From assembly GCF_902499045.1 (NCBI RefSeq), contig NZ_CABVPL010000014.1, positions 62,001 to 126,000 on the forward strand: a DNA stretch of 64,000 nucleotides, in the 5' to 3' direction. Of this stretch, positions 14,604 through 24,511 are shown piece by piece. The position numbers and the translations under genes were made by a program. Each line of letters starts with the position of its first letter. The stretch's first letter is position 1. The stretch is from Burkholderia latens (GTDB lineage Bacteria; Pseudomonadota; Gammaproteobacteria; Burkholderiales; Burkholderiaceae). The notes beneath the pieces are model-generated. The model was not told the DNA's origin, ran no database searches, and saw nothing but the letters and a program-made list of their open reading frames with translations.

Positions 14604-16340
14604 TTAGCGCGCGAGCGCGGCGCGGATCTTCTCCGTTACCGTCGCCGCGGCCGCGTCGGCCGGCAGCAGCGTCGCTTCCGTATCGCGGCGGCCCTGGTAC
14701 TCGATCTTGCCTTCCTTCAGGCCGCGCTCGCCGATCACCAGACGGTGCGGCACGCCGATCAGCTCCCAGTCGGCGAACATCACGCCCGGGCGCTCGCCGC
14801 GATCGTCGAGAATCACGTCGATGCCGGCGGTGTTCAGTTCCGCGTACAGCTTGTCGGCGGCCTCGCGGACCATGTCGCTGCGGTCATAGCCCATCGGGCA
14901 CAGCACGACCTCGAACGGCGCGATCGACTCGGGCCAGATGATGCCGCGGTCGTCGAAGTTCTGTTCGATCGCCGCACCGAGAATGCGCGTGACGCCGACG
15001 CCGTAGCAGCCCATCAGCATCGGCTGCGGCTTGCCCGACTCGTCGAGGAACGTCGCGCCCATCGCTTCCGAGTACTTGGTGCCGAGCTGGAACACGTGGC
15101 CGACTTCGATGCCGCGGCAGATGTCGATCACGCCCTTGCCGTCCGGCGACGGATCGCCCTTCTTCACGTTGCGCACGTCGGCGACTTCCGGCTCCGGCAG
15201 GTCGCGGCCCCAGTTCACGCCCGCGATGTGGTAATCGACCTCGTTCGCGCCGACGACGAAGTCGCTCATGTTCGCGACCGTACGATCGGCGATCACCTTC
15301 ACCGGCTTCTTCGTGCCGACCGGGCCGAGATAGCCCGGCGGCGTGCCGAACCATTCGACGATTTCCTGCTCGGTCGCGAAGCGATGATTCTTCAGCCCCG
15401 GCAGCTTCGATACCTTGATCTCGTTCAGATCGTGGTCGCCGCGCAGCATCACGAGCCAGATGGTCGGCTCGGCGCCTTCGTTGTCGGTCGCGAGCACGAT
15501 CGACTTGATCGTGCGCTCGAGCGGGATCGCCAGCAGTTCGGCGACGGCCTCGCACTTCGCCTTGCCGGGCGTCGCGACCTTCTGCATCGCTTCGGCCGGC
15601 GCCGCGCGCTCGGGCGTCAGCGGCAGCGCTTCGGCCGCTTCGACGTTCGCGGCAAAGTCGGACGTCGGGCAGTAGGCGATCGCGTCCTCGCCGGTATCGG
15701 CGATCACGTGAAACTCGTGCGAGAAGTTGCCGCCGATCGAGCCGCTGTCGGCGGCGACCGCGCGGAATTCGAGGCCGAGGCGCGTAAAGATGCGCACGTA
15801 TGCGTCATACATCTTGCGATACGACTCGTTCAGGCCGGCCGCGTCCTTGTCGAACGAATACGCGTCCTTCATGATGAATTCGCGACCGCGCATCACGCCG
15901 AAGCGCGGACGGATCTCGTCGCGGAACTTCGTCTGGATCTGGTAGAAGTTCACCGGCATCTGCCGGTAGCTCTTGATCTGGTTACGCGCGATGTCGGTGA
16001 CGACTTCCTCGTGCGTCGGCCCGATCACGAAGTCGTTGTCCTTGCGGTCCTTGAAGCGCAGCAGCTCGGGGCCGTACTGCTCCCAGCGGCCCGATTCCTG
16101 CCACAGCTCCGCCGGCTGCACGGCCGGCATCAGCAGTTCGATGGCGCCCGCCCGGTTCATTTCCTCGCGCACGATCGCCTCGACCTTGCGAATCGAACGC
16201 AGGCCGATCGGCAGGTAGTTGTAGATGCCGCCGGCGACACGACGGATCATGCCGGCGCGCACCATCAGCTTGTGGCTGACGATCTCTGCGTCGGCGGGTG
16301 CCTCTTTGAGGGTGCCGATAAAGAAACGGGAAGCTTTCAT
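14604..16340 (-). CDS. proS: Prolyl-tRNA synthetase
   Basis: A 578-residue bacterial-type class II synthetase that charges tRNA-Pro. Class II motif 2 is seen in [22 protein letters not shown] (about residues 137-158). The central insertion (about 225-405) is the YbaK-like editing domain that removes Ala from tRNA-Pro. The C-terminal anticodon-binding domain contains [20 protein letters not shown]. Length is typical. A GC hairpin at 16369-16389 lies in its leader. The cognate tRNA-Pro(CGG) is 6 kb away. Confidence 0.97.
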   Translation of the reverse strand: MKASRFFIGTLKEAPADAEIVSHKLMVRAGMIRRVAGGIYNYLPIGLRSIRKVEAIVREEMNRAGAIELLMPAVQPAELWQESGRWEQYGPELLRFKDRKDNDFVIGPTHEEVVTDIARNQIKSYRQMPVNFYQIQTKFRDEIRPRFGVMRGREFIMKDAYSFDKDAAGLNESYRKMYDAYVRIFTRLGLEFRAVAADSGSIGGNFSHEFHVIADTGEDAIAYCPTSDFAANVEAAEALPLTPERAAPAEAMQKVATPGKAKCEAVAELLAIPLERTIKSIVLATDNEGAEPTIWLVMLRGDHDLNEIKVSKLPGLKNHRFATEQEIVEWFGTPPGYLGPVGTKKPVKVIADRTVANMSDFVVGANEVDYHIAGVNWGRDLPEPEVADVRNVKKGDPSPDGKGVIDICRGIEVGHVFQLGTKYSEAMGATFLDESGKPQPMLMGCYGVGVTRILGAAIEQNFDDRGIIWPESIAPFEVVLCPMGYDRSDMVREAADKLYAELNTAGIDVILDDRGERPGVMFADWELIGVPHRLVIGERGLKEGKIEYQGRRDTEATLLPADAAAATVTEKIRAALAR

Positions 16341-16368
16341 GCGGACGGTTCCAAATACGGCGCCCCAA

Positions 16369-16389
16369 CGCGGGGCGCCCGAAAAAGTT
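16369..16389 (-). other. Leader hairpin of proS
   Basis: GGCGCCCC/GGGGCGCC, a perfect 8-bp stem with a 5-nt loop, 28 bp upstream of the proS start codon. No U-run follows it on the minus strand, so it is not a simple attenuator. It would fold near the 5' end of the proS mRNA. Confidence 0.5.
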
Positions 16390-16519
16390 TCAAGGTGAAA
16401 AAGCTGCGCGCGACGGACGACGATGGCGCAGATGACGTAGCAGACAAATCAGGGACAATTCAGTCGATGCACCCCGCGCGGATTCGCTCCGTCACGGTGC
16501 GCAGCGCCCGTTATCTGTT

Positions 16520-16525
16520 TATAAT
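16520..16525 (+). promoter_or_regulatory. Likely -10 element of rppH
   Basis: A perfect TATAAT 33 bp upstream of the rppH ATG, in a locally AT-rich stretch. I see no good -35 hexamer at 16-18 bp spacing, so strength is uncertain. Predicted leader is about 27 nt and includes an AAGGTGG ribosome-binding site. Confidence 0.55.
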
Positions 16526-16558
16526 CAAAGCAATTTTAAAGGATTCGAAGGTGGTTGT

Positions 16559-17206
16559 ATGCTGGATCGTGAAGGCTTTCGCCCGAACGTCGGCATCATC
16601 CTCTTGAACGCGCGCAACGAGGTGTTTTGGGGCAAGCGGCTCCGCGAGCATTCCTGGCAGTTTCCTCAAGGTGGGATCAAGTACGGCGAGACCCCCATGC
16701 AGGCGATGTACCGGGAGCTGCACGAGGAGACGGGCCTGCATCCGGAACACGTCAAGATAATCGGCCGCACTCGCGACTGGTTGCGTTACGAGGTGCCTGA
16801 CAAGTTCATCAAACGCGAAGTACGCGGCCATTACCGCGGCCAGAAGCAGATCTGGTTCCTTCTGCGGATGATCGGACGCGATTGCGACATTTGCTTGCGC
16901 GCGACCGATCACCCGGAGTTCGATGCGTGGCGCTGGAACGAGTATTGGGTGCCGCTCGATGCGGTGATCGAGTTCAAGCGGGATGTCTATCAGTTGGCGC
17001 TGACGGAACTGTCGCGCTTCCTGCGCCGCCCGGCGCAGCGAGCCGAAAAGCCGCGTGGGCCGCGTCCGTCGCGCTATCCGCGCGTCATCGGCGCGCAGGC
17101 CCAGCAGACGCTGACGGTTGTCGACACATCGGTGGTCTGTTCCGAGATCGAAGTGGAGGCGAGCACGCTCGACGAGATGCCGCCCCGCCAGATCGTCGGC
17201 AAATGA
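16559..17206 (+). CDS. rppH: RNA pyrophosphohydrolase (RppH/NudH)
   Basis: A 215-residue Nudix hydrolase. It converts the 5' triphosphate of mRNAs to monophosphate and so triggers RNase E decay. The Nudix box is complete at residues 38-60 ([20 protein letters not shown], then TGL). Conserved flanking segments [11 protein letters not shown] and SWQFPQGGI match RppH. The C-terminal ~45 residues are a variable basic tail, longer than in E. coli RppH. It diverges from proS and is followed by a terminator. Confidence 0.93.
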   Translation: MLDREGFRPNVGIILLNARNEVFWGKRLREHSWQFPQGGIKYGETPMQAMYRELHEETGLHPEHVKIIGRTRDWLRYEVPDKFIKREVRGHYRGQKQIWFLLRMIGRDCDICLRATDHPEFDAWRWNEYWVPLDAVIEFKRDVYQLALTELSRFLRRPAQRAEKPRGPRPSRYPRVIGAQAQQTLTVVDTSVVCSEIEVEASTLDEMPPRQIVGK

Positions 17207-17225
17207 CGAGTCGGACTGCATGACC

Positions 17226-17256
17226 GGGCGCGACCTTGGTGTCGCGCCCTTTTTTT
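17226..17256 (+). terminator. Intrinsic terminator after rppH
   Basis: A 9-bp stem GGGCGCGAC/GTCGCGCCC with a 6-nt loop, followed by seven T residues. The T-run ends only 14 bp before the start codon of the next gene, so the terminator sits directly against that gene's ribosome-binding site. Confidence 0.88.
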
Positions 17257-17270
17257 ACGAGGAATGCATA

Positions 17271-17828
17271 TTGAAAGCGATTGCTCTCGCGCTCGCATCG
17301 GTCGTCGCGGCGGCCACGCTGGCCGGTTGCGCGAATTCGAAGACGCCGACCAACAAGGATGACAGCGAATTCGTGTATCTGCTGGACCGCCAGGGCAACT
17401 GGAAGGAAAACCCGGTCGACACGCTGCCGCCGCTGCCGCAAGCGGCCGACCTGCTGCCGTTCAACGTATCGCAGAACACGCCGCTCAAGTTCTTCGTCGA
17501 TGCGAAGTCGCTCGCGGTCGGCACCGACGGCGTCGTGCGCTATGCAGTCGTCGTCACGAGCCCGGCGGGCGCACGCAACGTGATCTACGAAGGTATCCGT
17601 TGCGACACGTACGAATGGCGCCAGTATGCGGGCCTGAACGCCGATCACGACGGCTGGGACCGCACGGTCGAGAACGACTGGCGGCGCATCGAGAACGGCG
17701 AGCTGAACGCGTACCACTCGGCGCTGTATCAGGACTACTTCTGCGCGAACAAGATGCCGCAGGGCACGACCGCGCAGATCCTCGAGAACATCAAGTTCCA
17801 TCGCACCGCGATGAGTCAGCTGCGCTGA
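17271..17828 (+). CDS. CNP1-like family lipoprotein
   Basis: A 185-residue protein. A signal peptide ends in LAGC with Cys20 as the predicted lipidated residue, followed by a single globular domain resembling the CNP1-like family (PF08750), with GIRCDTYEWRQYA and YFCANKMPQ. I chose the TTG start because it gives a proper signal peptide and has AGGA seven bases upstream; an ATG seven bases earlier is out of frame. Function is unknown; probably a periplasm-facing lipoprotein. Transcription must start inside or just after rppH, or depend on read-through of the terminator. Confidence 0.82.
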   Translation: MKAIALALASVVAAATLAGCANSKTPTNKDDSEFVYLLDRQGNWKENPVDTLPPLPQAADLLPFNVSQNTPLKFFVDAKSLAVGTDGVVRYAVVVTSPAGARNVIYEGIRCDTYEWRQYAGLNADHDGWDRTVENDWRRIENGELNAYHSALYQDYFCANKMPQGTTAQILENIKFHRTAMSQLR

Positions 17829-17864
17829 CCGCCGCAACGCGGGGGACAATTCCCCACCGTCATG

Positions 17865-17891
17865 AAAAAGCCCGCATTGAGCGGGCTTTTT
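17865..17891. terminator. Bidirectional intrinsic terminator
   Basis: AAAAAGCCCGC/GCGGGCTTTTT, an 11-bp stem with a 5-nt loop between the convergent CNP1-like and proB genes. A- and T-tracts on both sides allow use from either strand. Confidence 0.9.
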
Positions 17892-17931
17892 GTCGTTTCG
17901 CGACGCCTGGCGCTACACGCCACGCCGGAGG

Positions 17932-19050
17932 TCACACCAGCACGAGGTTGTCGCGGTGGATCAGTTCCGGCTCCAGCATGTAGCCGAGCACCGTCTCGAT
18001 CTCGCCGCTCGGCTTGCGCTGAATCAGCTTCGTTTCCGCGCTGCTGTAGTTCGTGAGGCCGCGCGCCACTTCACGACCGTCCGGGCCGACGCACGCGATC
18101 ACCTCGCCGCGCGCGAACGCACCCTGTACGCCCGTCACGCCGATCGGCAGCAGGCTCTTGCCGCCGGCCGTCAGCTTCTCGACCGCGCCCGCATCGATCA
18201 CGACGTGCCCGCGCACCTGCAGATGATCGGCCATCCACTGCTTGCGCGCGGCCATTCGCGCGGTGCGCGCGATCAGCTGCGTGCCGATCGCCTCGCCCGC
18301 CGCCAGCCGCACCAGCACGTCGGCTTCTCGGCCGCTGGCGATCACGGTGTTCGCGCCGCTGTGCGCCGCACGCTTTGCCGCGAGTATCTTCGTCAGCATC
18401 CCGCCACGGCCGAGGCTCGAACCTGCGCCGCCTGCCATCGCCTCGAGTTCCGGCGCACCTGCGCTGGCTTCGGCAACGAGCGTCGCGTTCGGATCCTTGC
18501 GCGGATCGGCGGTGAACAGCCCCGACTGGTCGGTCAGGATAATCAGCGCGTCGCCTTCGATCAGATTCGCGACGAGCGCGCCGAGCGTGTCGTTGTCGCC
18601 GAACTTGATTTCATCGGTGACGACCGTGTCGTTCTCGTTGATGATCGGCACGACGCCGAGCCGCAGCAGCGTGAGCAGCGTCGAGCGCGCATTCAGATAG
18701 CGCTCGCGATCGGCCAGGTCGGCGTGCGTGAGCAGAATCTGTGCGGTGCGGATGTCGTGCTCGGTGAAGCGGCTTTCGTACACTTGCGCGAGGCCCATCT
18801 GACCGACGGCCGCCGCTGCCTGCAGTTCGTCGATCTCACGCGGACGCTTGTTCCAGCCGAGCCGCTGCATCCCTTCCGCGATCGCGCCCGAACTGACGAG
18901 CACCACTTCCTTGCCCTGCGCGCGCAGCGCGGCGATCTGAGCCGCCCAGCGGCCGATCGCAGCATGATCGAGCCCCTTGCCGTCGTTGGTCACGAGGCTG
19001 GAGCCCACCTTCACCACCAATCGCTTCGAATCCGCGATGATCGAACGCAT
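17932..19050 (-). CDS. proB: Glutamate 5-kinase
   Basis: A 372-residue enzyme that phosphorylates glutamate in the first step of proline synthesis. The amino-acid-kinase domain (about 1-260) contains [22 protein letters not shown] and the NENDTVV motif. The C-terminal PUA domain (about 285-365) is present, as in E. coli ProB. No proA lies next to it. The gene follows obgE by 88 bp on the same strand, a linkage common in betaproteobacteria. Confidence 0.96.
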   Translation of the reverse strand: MRSIIADSKRLVVKVGSSLVTNDGKGLDHAAIGRWAAQIAALRAQGKEVVLVSSGAIAEGMQRLGWNKRPREIDELQAAAAVGQMGLAQVYESRFTEHDIRTAQILLTHADLADRERYLNARSTLLTLLRLGVVPIINENDTVVTDEIKFGDNDTLGALVANLIEGDALIILTDQSGLFTADPRKDPNATLVAEASAGAPELEAMAGGAGSSLGRGGMLTKILAAKRAAHSGANTVIASGREADVLVRLAAGEAIGTQLIARTARMAARKQWMADHLQVRGHVVIDAGAVEKLTAGGKSLLPIGVTGVQGAFARGEVIACVGPDGREVARGLTNYSSAETKLIQRKPSGEIETVLGYMLEPELIHRDNLVLV

Positions 19051-19138
19051 CGTGCGCCGTCTCCTATCTGATGCCTGCCCGACCGGGCGCGATTAAATCA
19101 CGGCACCGGGCGTCGCGCCCGGTGAGTTTCCTGCCCGC

Positions 19139-20254
<1,116 letters not shown>

Positions 20255-20375
20255 TCACTCCGACCAGTATTTCCGCTATTGTGCCGCGCGCCGGCACGCT
20301 TGAACAATCTGCCGTTCGGCCGATGTCCCGCCGTTGCGCGACGGCCGCCCGCACGCACCTGCGCACGGCGGCCAA

Positions 20376-20410
20376 ATAAAAAAAGGCCCCGCGAAGACTG
20401 CGGGGCCTTT
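20376..20410 (-). terminator. Intrinsic terminator of rplU-rpmA
   Basis: AAAGGCCCCG/CGGGGCCTTT, a 10-bp stem with a 9-nt loop, followed on the minus strand by a U-rich run. It lies 28 bp after the rpmA stop codon and separates the ribosomal-protein pair from obgE. Confidence 0.88.
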
Positions 20411-20438
20411 CGGCTACGAAGCCCGTGGGTGCCTGAAC

Positions 20439-20702
20439 TTAGGCAGCCGCCGGGACGACGATGACCAGATGCTTCTTGTCCGCGCCCTTGGTCGCGAACT
20501 TGACGTGACCGTCGACCAGCGCGAACAGGGTGTGATCCTTGCCCATGCCGACGTTCTCGCCAGCGTGCATGCGCGTACCGCGCTGACGCACGATGATGCC
20601 GCCGGCGTTGATCGCCTGGCCGCCGTACACCTTCACGCCGAGACGTTTCGACTCGGAGTCGCGGCCGTTCCGGGAAGAGCCGCCTGCCTTTTTGTGTGCC
20701 AT
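20439..20702 (-). CDS. rpmA: 50S ribosomal protein L27
   Basis: An 87-residue protein beginning [18 protein letters not shown], the canonical L27 N-terminus that reaches the peptidyl-transferase centre. The core [20 protein letters not shown] is intact. It follows rplU by 24 bp with its own GGAG site, and the pair is ended by the terminator at 20376-20410. Confidence 0.98.
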
Positions 20703-20726
20703 CTGATTGCTCCTTTACCGAGGCGC

Positions 20727-21038
20727 TTACGCGTTGATCGCGTCGATGCGCAGCTCAGTGTAGTTCTGGCGGTGGCCGCCGTGCTTTTGGTAGTGCTTCC
20801 GGCGACGCATCTTGAAGATGGTGACCTTGGCATGACGACCGTGCGACACAACGGTGGCCTTGACGGAAGCCCCACTGACCAGCGGCGTACCGAACTTAAT
20901 CGATTCGCCTTCGCCCACTGCGAGAACCTGGTCGAGCGTGATTTCAGCGTCAATGTCAGCCGGTATCTGTTCTACTTTGAGTTTTTCGCCAACGGCAACC
21001 TTGTACTGCTTGCCGCCGGTTTTTATGACCGCGTACAT
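20727..21038 (-). CDS. rplU: 50S ribosomal protein L21
   Basis: A 103-residue protein, the standard L21 length, starting [14 protein letters not shown] and containing the [14 protein letters not shown] motif. The frame stays open upstream, but the ATG at 21038 has a GAGG site and gives the conserved start. It is first in rplU-rpmA and has a near-consensus promoter with a 5'-terminal hairpin in its leader. Confidence 0.98.
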   Translation of the reverse strand: MYAVIKTGGKQYKVAVGEKLKVEQIPADIDAEITLDQVLAVGEGESIKFGTPLVSGASVKATVVSHGRHAKVTIFKMRRRKHYQKHGGHRQNYTELRIDAINA

Positions 21039-21061
21039 TGAGAACCTCACTCTGGATCCAT

Positions 21062-21086
21062 TTTTCCGCACACCACGCGCGGAAAA
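21062..21086 (-). promoter_or_regulatory. 5'-terminal hairpin in the rplU leader
   Basis: A perfect 8-bp stem (TTTTCCGC/GCGGAAAA) with a 9-nt loop. The predicted transcription start coincides with its first base, so the mRNA would begin with this hairpin, which ends 23 nt before the ATG. It could be a ribosomal-protein autoregulatory leader or a 5' stability element; both are inferences. Confidence 0.6.
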
Positions 21087-21092
21087 CACGTG

Positions 21093-21121
21093 ATTATACA
21101 TGGGCTTAGCACCGAAGTCAA
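21093..21121 (-). promoter_or_regulatory. Strong sigma70 promoter of rplU-rpmA
   Basis: On the minus strand, -35 TTGACT (21121-21116), a 17-bp spacer and a perfect -10 TATAAT (21098-21093). The predicted start is near 21086. This is the best-matching promoter in the window, in keeping with ribosomal-protein expression. Confidence 0.9.
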
Positions 21122-21215
21122 AGCCGACCCACGGTTGCCGCGCGCAAGCCCTGGCCGGATGGCCAAAATCGACGTGCCGGCACGTCCGGCAGACCGGGAT
21201 ATCGCGGATTCGACT

Positions 21216-21221
21216 TATAAT
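21216..21221 (+). promoter_or_regulatory. Likely -10 element of ispB
   Basis: A perfect TATAAT 26 bp upstream of the ispB ATG, giving a leader of about 20 nt. No matching -35 hexamer is evident and no clear Shine-Dalgarno lies between it and the ATG. Confidence 0.5.
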
Positions 21222-21247
21222 CCGCGGCATCACCCATTTCGATCATC

Positions 21248-22243
21248 ATGTCGTCGTCCACCGCCTCCCCCACCCTCAGCGCCGCCCACCTGCTCGCTCC
21301 GATCGCCAGCGACATGGAGCAGGTGAATCGCGTTATCCGGCAAAGCCTCGCGTCCGACGTGCTGCTGATCAACCAGATCGCCGAGTACATCATCGGCGCG
21401 GGCGGCAAGCGACTGCGTCCGGCGCTGCTGCTGCTCGTCGCCGGCGCGCTCGGCGAGACGTCGCACCAGCGGCACGTGCTGGCCGCCGTCGTCGAGTTCA
21501 TCCACACGGCCACGCTGCTGCATGACGACGTCGTCGACGAATCCGAACTGCGGCGCGGCCGCCAGACGGCCAACGCGCTGTTCGGCAACGCGGCGAGCGT
21601 GCTGGTGGGCGACTATCTCTATTCGCGCTCGTTCGAGATGATGGTCGGCGTCGGCAAGATGCGCGTGATGGAAATCCTGTCGGAAGCGACGACGATCATT
21701 TCAGAAGGCGAAGTGCTGCAGCTTCTGAACATGCACGATGCGGACGTCGACGAGACGCGCTACATGCAGGTGATCCGCTACAAGACGGCGAAGCTGTTCG
21801 AGGCGTCGGCGCGCCTCGGTGCTGTGCTCGCCGGCGCCGATGCGCCGACCGAAGCCGCCGCCGCCGAATACGGCCGCCGGATCGGCACCGCGTTCCAGAT
21901 CATGGACGACTGGCTCGACTACGCAGGCACGGCCGAAGCGATGGGCAAGAATGCCGGCGACGATCTGCGCGAAGGCAAGCCGACATTGCCGCTCATCTAT
22001 CTGATCGAACGCGGCACGCCCGAACAGTCGGCGCTCGCGCGCGAGGCGATCGAACACGGCGGCACCGACCGCTTCGACACGATCTTCGACGCGATCACGC
22101 GTTCCGGCGCGCTCGACCATACGCTCGAATGTGCGCGACAGGAAGCACAGGCGGCCGCAGCCGCGATCGCCGCGTTCCCCGATTCGATCTACAAGGAAAG
22201 CCTGCTCGGGTTGTGCTCGTACTCGACGTCGCGACAGTCATAA
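21248..22243 (+). CDS. ispB: Octaprenyl diphosphate synthase
   Basis: A 331-residue trans-polyprenyl synthase that makes the ubiquinone side chain from IPP and FPP. Both Asp-rich motifs are present: DDVVD at 93-97 and DDWLD at 220-224, with GGKRLRP upstream. It is divergent from rplU, the usual arrangement in proteobacteria. The ATG has no obvious Shine-Dalgarno, so initiation may be weak or rely on the short leader. Octaprenyl rather than another chain length is inferred from the family and from the UQ-8 of Burkholderia. Confidence 0.94.
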   Translation: MSSSTASPTLSAAHLLAPIASDMEQVNRVIRQSLASDVLLINQIAEYIIGAGGKRLRPALLLLVAGALGETSHQRHVLAAVVEFIHTATLLHDDVVDESELRRGRQTANALFGNAASVLVGDYLYSRSFEMMVGVGKMRVMEILSEATTIISEGEVLQLLNMHDADVDETRYMQVIRYKTAKLFEASARLGAVLAGADAPTEAAAAEYGRRIGTAFQIMDDWLDYAGTAEAMGKNAGDDLREGKPTLPLIYLIERGTPEQSALAREAIEHGGTDRFDTIFDAITRSGALDHTLECARQEAQAAAAAIAAFPDSIYKESLLGLCSYSTSRQS

Positions 22244-22390
22244 ACGTGCCGCGAACAGAAGGCGATACCTTGTCCCGAAAAATTTCTTCGCCAAGGTATT
22301 CCCTTTTAGAAAAAACATCGTTATAGTTACGTTCTTGCTTGTGACGACGCAGCGATCTTAACGAAGACGGCGAAGTCCAAAGAGCAGAAT

Positions 22391-22467
22391 CGGGGTGTAG
22401 CTTAGCCTGGTAGAGCGCTACGTTCGGGACGTAGAGGCCGGAGGTTCGAATCCTCTCACCCCGACCA
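22391..22467 (+). tRNA. tRNA-Pro, anticodon CGG
   Basis: A 77-nt cloverleaf including the encoded CCA. Acceptor CGGGGTG pairs with CACCCCG; the anticodon stem is CTACG/CGTAG around loop TTCGGGA, with anticodon CGG reading CCG codons; the T-arm is GAGG-TTCGAAT-CCTC. It closely resembles E. coli tRNA-Pro(CGG). It marks the left edge of a lower-G+C insert. Confidence 0.97.
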
Positions 22468-23065
22468 GATTTGGTTAAAAAGCAGCGACTGGAAAGTATG
22501 GTCGTTGTTTGCAGTACTACAGCAGGCATGTGTAGTACGAACCTTTGATAAAGCCTTGCGAATCTTTTCGGTTCGTGAGGCTTTTTTCATTACGGCACAC
22601 GCAATCGTGTCGACAACAGCAAAGACGGCGCCTCCATCTCGGGCACATCCGCCGATCGAGCCGTGCTGATCATCAAAGACACAAAGGCACGCCCGGGCAC
22701 CACCCGTCCGATCCATCCATTGAAATGCCGACACGCGGCGGGGACCCGCACGATGTCGCCGAACGTCCGTCGTCGGCCCTGCAAGTATTCTGCTCGCTGG
22801 GGACTCTACGGCACTGGACCGAAAGGTCGGCGGCATGCGTTGCCACCCGTCGTGGGCCGCCTCCACTCAGCTCCGTGCCGTTTGCCATCCAGTTGGCGCA
22901 CCGGCAAGGGTAAAGTTTCCCCCGCACCATGCCGATATTCGGCTGCATGACAACTGAACGGGTCCCACACGCCCGAAGGACTTCCCCCCGGCCGCAACCC
23001 GTTCGAGCGGTGGTGCAGGTGGAGTCGTCGATTCCAGAGCGCAACGCTCGTTACGGGAAGGTCAA
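22468..23065. other. Gene-poor region downstream of tRNA-Pro
   Basis: About 600 bp with no gene I can support. It begins with the tRNA transcript's probable terminator. An inverted repeat GTACTAC/GTAGTAC occurs at 22514-22538. Several open frames exist on both strands, but none has recognisable motifs or a good start. It may be remnant DNA of the insert that carries the GSCFA gene, plus that gene's promoter, which I could not pinpoint. Confidence 0.6.
22550..22587 (+). terminator. Probable intrinsic terminator of the tRNA-Pro transcript
   Basis: AAAGCCT/AGGCTTT plus inner CGAA/TTCG helices separated by a small internal loop, followed by six T residues. It lies 82 bp after the tRNA and on the same strand. 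Confidence 0.7.
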
Positions 23066-24511
23066 ATGGATATCGGTAGCTGGAAGGATCAAGCGAGACA
23101 GGCGCTTGCCGGAAACGTCGGCGCGCACGATGTCATCGCGCAGATCGGCAACAGGCAGGTCGATGATTCCGACTGTGAAGCCAATCTCCTTCTCGGCATT
23201 CTTTACGGCCAGACAGGACAGCTCAACCTCGCTGTCCAGCATCTTCGGCAATCGCTCGCCCACGACCCGCGCAATCCGGACGCGATCTTCTTTCTGGGCT
23301 GCTTTGACGCCTTGCGGTTCCCCGGTCTCCACAAGAGCTGGGCCATTCGGCGGGATCACGCAAAGAGCGCGCTTCGCCTTGTCGAAAATACTCCGGACGC
23401 CGCGACCTGGCCTCAACTGAAAGTCTGTCTCGAGATCCTGGCGACAGCAGCCAGCTACGTCGGGCCGCCGGAGGAGGCAGAATACGCGTATCGCTGGCTG
23501 ATCAAAATTGATCCTGCGAATCCCGACCATTACGCCAAGCTTTCCCAACTCCGCGCCGACGACGACCTCGCGGAAGCCGTCGCACTGATCGATCAGGCGC
23601 AGGCCATCAACCCCGCCGTCGGTAATCCGACCGATATCGAGCTTTCCCGAAAACTACTCTCGGATAGCACTCGCCGAAAGACGGTCGCACGGGCAAAGTA
23701 CCCCACCACGCGGGAAATGAGGGGAGATCTGGCGACCGTGATCCGGACCGGCTTGCTGGGCGGCTTGCCCAAGCAATGCTTCATCGACAAGGAGACCCGT
23801 TTTTTTACGCTCGGCTCATGCTTCGCCAGAGAGATCGCCGTCCGTCTCATCGAACGGGGCTACCAGGCCGACTTCTTTGAAGTCGTCGAACACATCAATT
23901 CGAGCTTCGCAAACCGCAACATGGTGGATTGGGCGCTAGGCCAATGTACAGGCCAAAGCCGGGAGCGCCTCGACGAGCTGTTCGCGTCACTGAACATCAC
24001 GCCGGAGAACCTCAGGGCCCGTCTGGCCGCTGCGAAGGTGTTCGTCTACACACTGGGGGTCGCCCCTGCCTTCTTCGACAGACAATCCGGTGAATTCGTG
24101 ATGCCTTCGAGCTCCACACTGGGCTCGCGTGCATTCGCCGAGCTGTACGATTTCCGAACTACCACCGTCCAGCAAAATCTGGACAATCTCGAATACATCG
24201 TCGCGAACATCAAGGCGTTGAACCCCGACGTCAAGGTCGTGCTTACCGTCAGCCCCGTGCCGTTGAAAACCACGTTCGAGTTCAAGTCGGCAATACAAGC
24301 GGATTGCATTTCCAAGTCGACGCTCCGTGTCGTCGCCCACGAATTCGTCACCCGGAATCCTGACGTCATCTACTGGCCGAGCTTCGAGATCGTGCGCTGG
24401 ATCGGCGGACATGTCGGACCGTATTACGGCAACGACGACGATGCCGCCCTTCATGTGGGCGACCATGTCGTCAAGGCCATCACGGATTCGTTCATCGAGC
24501 ACTTCTCGTGA
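23066..24511 (+). CDS. TPR and GSCFA domain protein
   Basis: A 481-residue protein. Residues about 35-190 look like tetratricopeptide repeats (ANLLLGILYGQTGQLNLAVQHL; AYRWLIKIDPANPDHYAKL). The rest is a GSCFA domain (PF08885, SGNH-hydrolase-like): FFTLGSCFAREIA with the signature at 250-254, VFVYTLGVAPAFF, VVLTVSPVPL at 391-400, and a C-terminal DDDAALH with His463. GSCFA proteins occur with glycan and capsule genes, but their reaction is not established. GGGAAGG precedes the ATG. Single 60-base rows I counted here were 52-55% G+C against about 70% in a neighbouring gene, suggesting horizontal origin. No partner gene is adjacent. Confidence 0.82.
   Translation: MDIGSWKDQARQALAGNVGAHDVIAQIGNRQVDDSDCEANLLLGILYGQTGQLNLAVQHLRQSLAHDPRNPDAIFFLGCFDALRFPGLHKSWAIRRDHAKSALRLVENTPDAATWPQLKVCLEILATAASYVGPPEEAEYAYRWLIKIDPANPDHYAKLSQLRADDDLAEAVALIDQAQAINPAVGNPTDIELSRKLLSDSTRRKTVARAKYPTTREMRGDLATVIRTGLLGGLPKQCFIDKETRFFTLGSCFAREIAVRLIERGYQADFFEVVEHINSSFANRNMVDWALGQCTGQSRERLDELFASLNITPENLRARLAAAKVFVYTLGVAPAFFDRQSGEFVMPSSSTLGSRAFAELYDFRTTTVQQNLDNLEYIVANIKALNPDVKVVLTVSPVPLKTTFEFKSAIQADCISKSTLRVVAHEFVTRNPDVIYWPSFEIVRWIGGHVGPYYGNDDDAALHVGDHVVKAITDSFIEHFS

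Noticed and set aside
22545-23044. Several frames of 95-136 codons on both strands between tRNA-Pro and the GSCFA gene.
   Set aside because: No recognisable motifs, poor ribosome-binding sites and mutual overlap; treated as non-coding.
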